64,000 bases of DNA from Acidimicrobiaceae bacterium (GTDB lineage: Bacteria > Actinomycetota > Acidimicrobiia > Acidimicrobiales > Poriferisodalaceae): positions 18,503 to 82,502 of the forward strand of contig JAPOPC010000077.1 in NCBI GenBank assembly GCA_026713105.1, read 5' to 3'. Shown here in pieces: positions 52,294 through 60,472 of the stretch. The translations under genes and the position numbers were made by a program. Each line of letters opens with the position of its first letter. Position 1 is the stretch's first letter. The notes under the pieces are model-generated. The model made no database searches and was not told the DNA's origin. It saw only the letters and a program-made list of their open reading frames with translations.

Positions 52294-52812
52294 GTGGAAG
52301 TACTGAACCCGACCCACGAGCAGGACCCTGAAGGATTCGCAGCACCTGCGCGGCTCGCCACCCTCAAGGGCACCACCATCGGCTTCATCTCCAACGGCAA
52401 GGAGAACACCAAGCCGTTCTTCGATCATGTCGAGCGCCTGCTGCGCGACCGACACGGGGTCGCCAAGGTGATCCGACGCATCAAGCTCAACTACAGCGCC
52501 CCCGCGCAGCACGAGCTGCTGGCCGAGGCGATGGGCTGGGATGCGGTCCTAGCCGGTGTCGGCGACTGAGGCAGCTGCTCGTCGTGCAGTCTGCACGACG
52601 CCGTCGCAGTCGAACGGGTCGGCGTGCCCGCGGTCAGCGTCATGACCAGCGCCTTCGTGGACGCGGCCGAGCTGATGGCCCGTGTCCAGGGTGTGCCCGA
52701 GCATCCCTTCACCGTCATCGAGCACCCCATCGCAAGCGCCGACAGCGCGGGTCTGCAGGCCCGCGCCGAAGCGGCGGTGGCGCAGGCCGTCGAGGTGCTG
52801 CTGGCCAGCTAG
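52294..52812 (+). CDS. UGSC family selenoprotein with in-frame UGA (Sec92)
   Basis: From GTG 52294 (GAGG nine bases upstream) the frame runs to a TGA at 52567-52569 and continues in the same frame to TAG at 52810-52812, giving 172 residues if TGA is read as selenocysteine. The local sequence is GVGD-U-GSCSSC, exactly the U-G-S-C motif that names this family from marine metagenomes. The N-terminal part (TIGFISNGKENTKPFFDHVERLL) and C-terminal part (AVERVGVPAVSVMTSAF) flow as one alpha/beta fold across the codon. A hairpin lies 11 bases after the UGA. Sec92, Cys95 and Cys98 could form a redox site. Annotation pipelines would cut this into two short genes. Confidence 0.85.
52581..52599 (+). promoter_or_regulatory. 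candidate bacterial SECIS hairpin
   Basis: GTCGTGCA (52581-52588) and TGCACGAC (52592-52599) form a perfect eight-base-pair stem with loop GTC. It begins 11 bases after the UGA, and the loop lies about 20 bases after it, within the spacing known for SelB-binding bacterial SECIS elements, whose loops carry a G and U. Confidence 0.75.
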
Positions 52813-52892
52813 CTTCGGGCCACCTCCGCTTTCGGGCGGCCGGACATCGCCTCGCTCCGACTGGAGCGAATGAACGCTTGGAGCAGCTGAAC

Positions 52893-53360
52893 ATGGTGAA
52901 TCCCATCCCCGACGACTACCCGCGCATTTCGGCCTCGATGAGCGTCGACGGTGCCGCAGACGCCATCGCGTTCTACACCCAGATTCTCGGCATGACCGAG
53001 CGGATGCGGATCGACATGGGCGGCAGGATCGGCCATTCCGAGCTCGCACTGGGCGACTCGCTCATCATGGTGGCCGACGAGTTCCCAGAGATGGAGTTCC
53101 ACTCGCCCAAGCACTATGACGGCTCGCCTGTGCAGCTGAGCGTGTACGTGGAAGATGTCGACGCCATGTTTGCAGCCGCGCTCGCGGCCGGTGCCACCGA
53201 GGTACGCCCCATCGTGGACCAGTTCTACGGCGACCGCTCAGGCATGATCGAGGACCCGTGGGGCCATCGCTGGAACCTCTCGACCCACATCGAAGATATC
53301 GATCCCGACGAGATGGCCCGCCGCTCCGAAGCCGCCATGGCCGAGATGGGAGACCACTGA
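52893..53360 (+). CDS. VOC (glyoxalase/bleomycin-resistance) family protein
   Basis: The 155-residue product has the paired beta-alpha-beta modules of the vicinal oxygen chelate fold: AIAFYTQILGMTERMR, GHSELALGDSLIMVADE, then VQLSVYVEDVDAMFAAALAAGATEVRP and DPWGHRWNLSTH. It is of the PhnB-like single-chain type. Metal-binding residues are partly recognisable (His in GHSEL). ATG 52893 has GGAG 11 bases upstream. It follows the UGSC gene by 80 bp on the same strand. Confidence 0.85.
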   Translation: MVNPIPDDYPRISASMSVDGAADAIAFYTQILGMTERMRIDMGGRIGHSELALGDSLIMVADEFPEMEFHSPKHYDGSPVQLSVYVEDVDAMFAAALAAGATEVRPIVDQFYGDRSGMIEDPWGHRWNLSTHIEDIDPDEMARRSEAAMAEMGDH

Positions 53361-53375
53361 GCGGCCACCGCTGAA

Positions 53376-53390
53376 CCCGCCTTCTGCGGG
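53376..53390. terminator. short GC stem-loop between convergent genes
   Basis: CCCGC and GCGGG face each other across CTTCT just after the VOC gene stop and before the converging transporter gene. It is short, with no T-run. Confidence 0.25.
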
Positions 53391-53442
53391 GCGCACGCTT
53401 GCTCAGCGCCTCACGCCCGTCGGCGCGGCACAGCACACAGGT

Positions 53443-54900
53443 TCACTCTGCAGCGGCTGCGGCGCGTCTGGCGACAAGGGCTACAGGCGCGGCCGAAACG
53501 GCGAACAACGCTGCGGCGATTGCGAGTGCCACCGGCAGCGAGACCACCTGTGCCACGACACCCAACCCCAAGCCGATGGAGACCTCCCCGACGGCTTGGG
53601 ACTGACCGACGAACGACACGACGGTGGCACGCACCGACGAGGAGGCATGACGGTTCGCCATGGCCTCGGTCAGCGAGTACGCCGTCTCGCCGGCCACATC
53701 GAGCACCGCCCAGCCAATCAGGGCCACGGCGAACCACGGGCTCAGCGCCAGGGCGAAAGCGCCGGCGCTGGCAATGACCAAGAACCGCGCGAGCAGGAAT
53801 GCGTCACGTCGGGCGCTTGCTTCGTCGGCCTCTGAGCGCTCGAGATGGCGGTGGAGCCACATCATCATCGGGATCGCCAGCGCAGACATCGCGAACCAAG
53901 CTGCGCCGAAGAACAGCACCGCCTCCCGACCGTCGAACTGGGAGAGGCCGAGATCGAACAGCCGCAGAGCGGAGAGCCGATCATTGGCCTCCCATGCCCC
54001 AGCGGCGATCGCCGCGGAGACCGTCACGGCAAGCAGCGATGGGTTGCGGCCGACGAGGCGTGCGCCCCGCCTCCACAACGTGACGGCGTCCCTCCAGGCG
54101 CTGGTGCGCTGAACCGGGGGCACCGCGGCCCCGTGACGACGTCCGCGCGGCGGCTCGAAGCCGGCTTCGGGCATCGCGATCGCCAGGTACCCGGCCGCTG
54201 CGATTGCCAACACTCCCATCGCAGCCATCGATCCTCGAATCGACCAAGCGCCCATGGCAGTGGCTGCGGCGAGTCCGACCATCACACCGATCGAGCGCCA
54301 CATGGCATGGCGCACGATGAGCTGGTCAGCGACGCGGTCGTGCCGACCAGCATTGCCGTCTCTGTCGTTGCCGTCGCCGCCGTCGTTGCCGGCTGCGCTC
54401 TCGCCGTTGGTCGCCGCTGGATGGTGCGGAGCCGGCCCGGCGACCACAGGAGGCAGCGCCCCGATGCGGTGAGACCGGTCGACGAACGCCAACTCGTCGG
54501 TCATCCAGGCCGTGGCGGCACCGCTCTGCAGCGTCCAGCCGATGCCCCACAACACCTGCCACACCAACAGCACGCCGAACAACTCGGTCACGGGGCCCAG
54601 CGCCATCGCCGCGCCCATCACGACATACGCGGCCACGACGGAGTACTTGCGGCTGTAGAGGTCGGCGATCACCCCGGTCGGCGTCTCGGACACGAGGATT
54701 GACAGCACCAGCGCGGTGCCCAGCACGGCGAGCCGGAACGGCGACAGCCGAAGATCGACAACCCACCACACCATCGCCGGCAGACCCCATGCGAAGGCCA
54801 GACCCTGCACGAACCCTGTCAGCAGAAACAGCCGATCCGGCCGATGTCGCACGACGCCGCAGCCTACGAACGCTCCAGCGGCCCCTCGCGGCCGCTTCAT
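53443..54900 (-). CDS. major facilitator superfamily transporter
   Basis: The 485-residue product has about twelve hydrophobic segments and a cytoplasmic loop after the sixth. Motif-A-like GVIADLYSRKYSVVAAYVVMG lies between the second and third. A Gly/Asp/Asn-rich insert (NGESAAGNDGGDGNDRDGN) interrupts the chain at about 165-185, in an extra loop. The C-terminal half has EMANRHASSSVRATVVSF-like family features of drug or sugar efflux permeases. The substrate is unknown. Confidence 0.85.
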   Translation of the reverse strand: MKRPRGAAGAFVGCGVVRHRPDRLFLLTGFVQGLAFAWGLPAMVWWVVDLRLSPFRLAVLGTALVLSILVSETPTGVIADLYSRKYSVVAAYVVMGAAMALGPVTELFGVLLVWQVLWGIGWTLQSGAATAWMTDELAFVDRSHRIGALPPVVAGPAPHHPAATNGESAAGNDGGDGNDRDGNAGRHDRVADQLIVRHAMWRSIGVMVGLAAATAMGAWSIRGSMAAMGVLAIAAAGYLAIAMPEAGFEPPRGRRHGAAVPPVQRTSAWRDAVTLWRRGARLVGRNPSLLAVTVSAAIAAGAWEANDRLSALRLFDLGLSQFDGREAVLFFGAAWFAMSALAIPMMMWLHRHLERSEADEASARRDAFLLARFLVIASAGAFALALSPWFAVALIGWAVLDVAGETAYSLTEAMANRHASSSVRATVVSFVGQSQAVGEVSIGLGLGVVAQVVSLPVALAIAAALFAVSAAPVALVARRAAAAAE

Positions 54901-55000
54901 GCTGGCTCGCTGGCACGCTGCCTGCGGTGCCTTGTCAGGCTCGCGGGTGCAATCTGCGCTGTAATGCGCTTGGGATGTCAGCTATTCGGGTTGGGCGCAG

Positions 55001-58000
55001 GTGCTGAGCGAATATGTCGTCTTCGACTTGGAGGCGAACGCCGACCGAGCCGAGCCGCCTGCGCACGAGATAATCGATATCGGTGCCGTCGTGGTATCGG
55101 GCGGCATCGTGTCGGACGAATTCGAGACGCTGGTGCGGCCGAGTCGACGACTGCGGCGCCACACGACCCAACTCACCGGCCTTGGCGATGAGGACCTGAT
55201 TGCCGCGCCGACGCTGGCGGAAGCGCTAGCTGCTTTCGCCGCCTTCGCCGGAGATCGACCGCTTGTGGCCCACAACGGCTTCGGATACGACTATCCGCTC
55301 ATCGACGTAGCCGCCGCAGCAATCACGCTCCCGCTGATCGGCGGACAGCGGCTCGACTCGCTTGAGCTTGCACATCTGGCGTATCCCAGAGCAGGCGCCG
55401 AGATGACCCGAAGCATCGACGGGAGCAGGCCACCGCAAGGCAGAAGCCTCGACGAGCTCGCCGCGTGGCTGCTCGGGCGCACCACCCGATCGAAACACCG
55501 AGCGCTCACAGATGCACGCCTGCTGGCTGAGGTGCTGGTGCCGTTGCTCGCTTCGATGAACGGCGCGTCTCCGGCTCGTCGCATGCAGCGCTGGGTGCTG
55601 CATGCCACCGGCCATCCGTGGTCTGCGTTCCTGCGCGCTGAGTCGGATCCGCCGTCGTTGGCCTCGACTATCCCCATGCCGCCGCCTCGTCAACGGCCAG
55701 AACCAACCGGCACGTTCGACCCGGATGCCGTCGCTGCAATGCTCGATGACGGCGGCGCGCTGATGTCGCACGGTCGCTCGCCGCGAGCGCAACAGGTCCA
55801 GATGGCCCGCCTGATCGCGATGGCCCTCGCCAACGGCGAGCGCCGTCTCATCGAGGCGCCGACGGGTACAGGAAAGACTTTCGCCTATCTTCTGCCTTCC
55901 ATCGAATACGCCCGCGCCGCAGGTGTCACGATCGCAGTGGCACCGCACTCGAAGGTGCTCCAAGACCAAATTGCCCAATCGCTCGAAGAACTGAGCGAGC
56001 TTCTGAGTCCATTTCAGTCGGTCTTGCTCAAGGGCAGAGGCAATTACATCGAAGTGGCCGCGTTGGACAGCGAACTTCTTGAACTGGACCCGTCCAGCGG
56101 TTCTCGGGATGCGGACGACTACCCGGTTGCGAATGATGCCACGCTTGCAGAGTCCAGCGCTGCCAATGATGTTGAGCCAATCGACGCCGACAGCGGGCTT
56201 GCTCTCGCAATCCTGTGCGGCTGGGTCTCGCAGACGCCGACTGGCGATTGGGACGATCTGAACGCGTGGGCGCTGAGCAGCGGTCCGCGCCGCGCTTTGT
56301 CAGGCCTTCGCTTCCGAGCGTCGGTGAGCGCACGCCCGGCACGGGTGACAACCGACTTGGACCAGCGATGCTTCTATCGACGTGCTCGCGACGGGCTGCG
56401 CCATGCGGACATTGCCGTACTGAACCATGCGCTGGCAGTGACCGATGACGAATGGCTCGACCACGCGAAGCACCTGGTGCTCGATGAAGCCCACAACCTC
56501 GAAGACTCGGCCACCGACGCGCTGACGTCCGAGATCAGCGAGGAAGAAGTCGAGCAGCTGTGCGATGCGCTCGCTCCCCGGCGAGGGCGTGGCGGCACCG
56601 TCGCCCGGCTCGCCCGCGCGGCCCGCTGGTCGGTGCGCGAAGGGCCGCTGTCGCACGTGCGCCGGTGCGTCGATGCTGTGAGAGATCAAGCACCGCGCTT
56701 CGGAGCGGAGCTGGCGGCCTACGTGCGAGTGAGGACAGCGGCGAGCATCGACGACCGCTACCCGTCGTCATACCGCATCCGCCTCGGCATCGACACAGCG
56801 CATCCCGACTACTACGCGGTGCTGCGCGAAGGCCGGTCGTTGGCCGAGGCATTGGACGGCATCGCCGGCGAACTGAACGAGGTCAACCTGCCCGAGCAAC
56901 TAGCAGGGCGCTACCGGCGAGATCGCCTCGAATCGGAGGTGCACCGTCTCGGAGGCTTTGCCCGTACTGCCGCCAGGACGCTGCGCAGGGTCATCCACGC
57001 CGACAGTGGCCCGTCTGGCGCGCCCACCCCGGGCACGACGTCATCGTCGGACGCCGACCATGGCCCTGGCGCGACCCACGGTGGCAATGTCGTGGCCAGC
57101 ATGAAACAGCAGCAGCGGATCTCCGTCGCTCAGATCGAGCACGATGACGGGCACTGGGCATGGTGCCTTCGGCATGTGCCTGTGTCGGTGGCGCCCGAAT
57201 TACGTCGCCTCTGGGATGATCTTGAAGCAACTGTGGCCACCTCCGCGACGCTGCGTGTAGGCGAAAGCTTCAGCCATGTCGTGGAATCGCTCGGACTCGG
57301 CGCAGCTCAAACGACGGCCTTGGCGACGCCGTTCGAGGCGCTCAGCGAACAGCATCTGCTGATCTTGGCCGACTGGCTGCCCGCGCCGCGGGCACGCCTC
57401 ATGGACGAGTTCACCGAGGAGGCAGCCCGCGAAGTAGGTCGGCTCATACTGCTTGCCGGCGGCCGGACGATGGTTCTGTTTACGGCCAGCGCTCGCATGG
57501 AAACCACTCGCGACAAGTTGCGCGACTTTCTCGACGAACAGGGAGTCCCGCTGCTCGCGCAAGGCGATGCTCCAGCACCGGCGCTCGTCGCGCGGATGCG
57601 TTCCGAGATGGCGACCAGCCTGCTCGCACTGCGTTCTTTCTGGGAAGGCGTCGACATTCCCGGCGAGGCGCTCAGTCTGCTGCTGCTGGAAAAGGTGCCG
57701 TTCGACTCTCCTGCCGACCCGATATCGGGCACCCGCATGGAAATGCTGGAGCTGCAGGGCAGGGACGCTTTCGCCGACTATGCGGTGCCACGCGCGGCGC
57801 TGCGGATGGCTCAAGGCGCTGGGCGGCTGATCCGTACTGCGGGCGACCGCGGCGTGACGGTGATGCTCGACAACCGCCTGTGCCGAGCCACGTCGTATGC
57901 CGAGCAGATTCTCGCCACTCTGCCCGGCCCGCCGACCCAGCACCGTGTGCGCGATCCCCGGGACGCGTACGACCGCATCGGCGGGCATCTCGACGGTATC

Positions 58001-60373
58001 GAGCTGACCGACGAGCTGCTGGGTGCGATGGATGCCGTTCCGGTCGACGACACCCTCGCGAGGCTGCGAGCGCTCGCACTGAATGCAACCGAAGCCCGCA
58101 ACCATCGCGTTGTGGAGCAGCGATTGGACAGAGTGCGCGAGATATTTGGCTTCGAATGCTGGCGGCCCGGTCAGCTGGAAACGATGCAGCGCTTCATGGC
58201 AGGCGAGGACACCCTCGCCGTGCTGCCGACGGGATCGGGCAAATCGATCACGTACCAGATTCCCGCGCTCCTGCTGCCAGGCGTGACCCTTGTGCTGTCG
58301 CCGCTTATCGCGCTGATGAACGATCAAGTGGACAATCTGCGCCGACGCGGCGTCACGGAGGTGGCAGCCATCCACAGCGGCGTCGGCCAAGGTGCATGGC
58401 GCGATGTGCTGCGCGGCGCTCGCCAAGGCCACTACAAGCTGTTGTACGTCAGCCCGGAGCGATTGTGGTCTCAGGAGTTCATCAGCCGGCTCGCGGAACT
58501 GGAGGTGGCCCGGATCGCAGTGGACGAAGCGCATTGCATCTCGCAGTGGGGTCACACGTTCCGCCCGGAGTACTCGAACATCCCCGCAGCGCTGAAGCGG
58601 CTTGCCGATGGGCAGGAAGCGCGCAGCTTCGGAGCGGCAGCCGACCCAGAACGCCTGCCAGTGCTCGCGGCGACCGCCACAGCCAATAGCAAGGTGCGCG
58701 ACGACATTGTGAAATCGCTCGATCTCAGCTGCGGTGAGCCAATGGTGCTGTCGCCGGATCGGCCCGAGATCAGGTACTACACCGAACGGTGCGAAGATCG
58801 CCGCGACCGCGACGTTCGCGTCGCCCAAGTGGTGGATTCGTTTCGGCGTCAGGCTGCCGTGGTTTACGTGCCGACCCGTCGGGATGCGGAGCGCATCAGC
58901 GGGCTGCTGCGCGTGGCCGGCCACGTCGTGCGCGCCTATCACGGCGGCATGGACACAGCGGCCCGGGCCCACGTCGAGGACGCGTTCCGTCACGGTGAGA
59001 TCGACGTCGTGGTCGCCACCAAGGCGTTCGGCATGGGCATCGACAAGCCCGATATCGCGCTGATCGTGCATATCGAGATGCCTGCCTCCATCGAGGAATA
59101 CGTTCAAGAGACCGGCAGGGTCGCGCGTGGTGCGGGCAAGCCGGGCATGCCAGCCCACGGCACTGCCGTGCTGCTGACCATGCCGCGTGACTGCTCGATC
59201 CATCGCCTGTTCGTCCGCAGTGCCGCGCCTCCCATCGAACTTGTGCGCCGCGTCTGGTCGAAGCTGAAGCCGGGAATCGCGGCTTACGATCCGAGCGATT
59301 TCGCCGACCGCTCAGATGACGAAGCCTGCGACGGTGATACGGACTCGATCGGAGCCGCGCTAGCGGTTCATTGCCTCACGTTGGCGGGGGCTGCTCGTCG
59401 GCATCCCGATACGCCTTGGGAGGGCCGCGTCACTGTCATCGTCGACAGCGAACGACGTCTTGATGAACTGCAGGACCGCAGCGCCACGAGGGGCGACAAC
59501 GCTGCGCCCCAGAAAGGCATCGATGCCTCCTCCGCCGAGCGAACGTTGCCGCCGGAGGTCGCGGCCCGTGCGCCCCAGCTCATCGACACGGCAGAACAGC
59601 ACGACGGCCGTTACGAGGCGCCGGTGTGGGCGAATGCCCTCAAGCGACCTGTGGCGCAAGTGGCTCATGACTTGCTTGAGCTCGAACGAGCCGATGTCGT
59701 CGGGTTCAGCGTCTGGAAGTACGGCTGGGTGCTTGAGCGCTTGGGTCACACGCCCGATTGGACAGAGATCGAACGCACGTGCGAGACGCGGACGCGTGAG
59801 ATCGCCGACAAGTCCGACCAGGCCAAGGCGTTCGCCCGCAAGGTCGGCATATGTCGCGTGGCCGAATTGCTGGAATACCTCGACGCGCCCGCAGCGACAG
59901 TGCCGGACACCGACGAAGGCTGTGGCAGATGCGATGCCTGCGTCGACCTGCCTCGGCCATGGGCAAACAGCCACTTGACCCCAGCAGGCCTGCGCGAGGC
60001 CCTGCCGGTGGCACAGATCACCCTGGCCCTGCTCGCCGACATCGAGGGAGCGAGGTATTCGCGTACCAACATCGAGCGCTGCTTGGTGGGCGATCTCCAC
60101 GGGAGTCGGCAAACGCCTGGACGCCGGCAGCCGGGCAGCGAGGTGGACGACGACACGACGCAGCGCCGAGCAGTTCCGGAGTATCTGGCGCAACACCCGA
60201 GCGCTGGGCGCCTGGCGTTCGTCGGCAGGCGGGACCTGAAAGCGTCCATCGATGAACTCATCGCTGCGGGGTTCGTTGATGCCGTAACGGTCGATTTCGA
60301 TGGCATCCCCTACGAGCGTCTCGAACTCACTGACGACGGCCGCGATGCGATCGGCGCGGGCGGATCGAACTGA
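55001..60373 (+). CDS. DEDDh exonuclease - DinG-type helicase - RecQ helicase fusion
   Basis: This 1790-residue protein joins three DNA-processing units. Residues 1-185 are a DnaQ-like 3'-5' exonuclease (D9 and E11 in FDLEAN, HNGFGYD, H166 and D171 in KHRALTDA). Residues about 260-1040 form a DinG/XPD-type helicase (Walker A EAPTGTGKT at 285-293, DEAH at 495-498). The first Fe-S Cys of the family (after KGRGNY) is replaced. Residues about 1045-1790 form RecQ (Walker A LPTGSGKS at 1075-1082, DEAH at 1175-1178, QETGRVARGAG, zinc-binding Cys 1641, 1644, 1647), without an obvious HRDC domain. Exonuclease-DinG fusions are known; the added RecQ is unusual. The helicase gene downstream starts 100 bp on. 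Confidence 0.88.
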   Translation: MLSEYVVFDLEANADRAEPPAHEIIDIGAVVVSGGIVSDEFETLVRPSRRLRRHTTQLTGLGDEDLIAAPTLAEALAAFAAFAGDRPLVAHNGFGYDYPLIDVAAAAITLPLIGGQRLDSLELAHLAYPRAGAEMTRSIDGSRPPQGRSLDELAAWLLGRTTRSKHRALTDARLLAEVLVPLLASMNGASPARRMQRWVLHATGHPWSAFLRAESDPPSLASTIPMPPPRQRPEPTGTFDPDAVAAMLDDGGALMSHGRSPRAQQVQMARLIAMALANGERRLIEAPTGTGKTFAYLLPSIEYARAAGVTIAVAPHSKVLQDQIAQSLEELSELLSPFQSVLLKGRGNYIEVAALDSELLELDPSSGSRDADDYPVANDATLAESSAANDVEPIDADSGLALAILCGWVSQTPTGDWDDLNAWALSSGPRRALSGLRFRASVSARPARVTTDLDQRCFYRRARDGLRHADIAVLNHALAVTDDEWLDHAKHLVLDEAHNLEDSATDALTSEISEEEVEQLCDALAPRRGRGGTVARLARAARWSVREGPLSHVRRCVDAVRDQAPRFGAELAAYVRVRTAASIDDRYPSSYRIRLGIDTAHPDYYAVLREGRSLAEALDGIAGELNEVNLPEQLAGRYRRDRLESEVHRLGGFARTAARTLRRVIHADSGPSGAPTPGTTSSSDADHGPGATHGGNVVASMKQQQRISVAQIEHDDGHWAWCLRHVPVSVAPELRRLWDDLEATVATSATLRVGESFSHVVESLGLGAAQTTALATPFEALSEQHLLILADWLPAPRARLMDEFTEEAAREVGRLILLAGGRTMVLFTASARMETTRDKLRDFLDEQGVPLLAQGDAPAPALVARMRSEMATSLLALRSFWEGVDIPGEALSLLLLEKVPFDSPADPISGTRMEMLELQGRDAFADYAVPRAALRMAQGAGRLIRTAGDRGVTVMLDNRLCRATSYAEQILATLPGPPTQHRVRDPRDAYDRIGGHLDGIELTDELLGAMDAVPVDDTLARLRALALNATEARNHRVVEQRLDRVREIFGFECWRPGQLETMQRFMAGEDTLAVLPTGSGKSITYQIPALLLPGVTLVLSPLIALMNDQVDNLRRRGVTEVAAIHSGVGQGAWRDVLRGARQGHYKLLYVSPERLWSQEFISRLAELEVARIAVDEAHCISQWGHTFRPEYSNIPAALKRLADGQEARSFGAAADPERLPVLAATATANSKVRDDIVKSLDLSCGEPMVLSPDRPEIRYYTERCEDRRDRDVRVAQVVDSFRRQAAVVYVPTRRDAERISGLLRVAGHVVRAYHGGMDTAARAHVEDAFRHGEIDVVVATKAFGMGIDKPDIALIVHIEMPASIEEYVQETGRVARGAGKPGMPAHGTAVLLTMPRDCSIHRLFVRSAAPPIELVRRVWSKLKPGIAAYDPSDFADRSDDEACDGDTDSIGAALAVHCLTLAGAARRHPDTPWEGRVTVIVDSERRLDELQDRSATRGDNAAPQKGIDASSAERTLPPEVAARAPQLIDTAEQHDGRYEAPVWANALKRPVAQVAHDLLELERADVVGFSVWKYGWVLERLGHTPDWTEIERTCETRTREIADKSDQAKAFARKVGICRVAELLEYLDAPAATVPDTDEGCGRCDACVDLPRPWANSHLTPAGLREALPVAQITLALLADIEGARYSRTNIERCLVGDLHGSRQTPGRRQPGSEVDDDTTQRRAVPEYLAQHPSAGRLAFVGRRDLKASIDELIAAGFVDAVTVDFDGIPYERLELTDDGRDAIGAGGSN

Positions 60374-60472
60374 TTGAAGGGCTGCGCTGCCGACAGAGCC
60401 AGCTGTGTTGTTGTTGGAGGCATCAGTCTGGAGGCATCGGTACTGTCTCGCTCCGAGTCCACTGGAGCGCAC

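Noticed and set aside
52294..52569. Treating the UGSC region as a pseudogene with a nonsense mutation
   Set aside because: The stop is TGA exactly at the U of a U-G-S-C motif, the frame is kept for 80 codons after it, and a SECIS-like hairpin follows at the right distance.
57200..59203. 667-codon minus-strand frame
   Set aside because: It lies wholly inside the helicase fusion, whose motifs are intact; no domain is seen.
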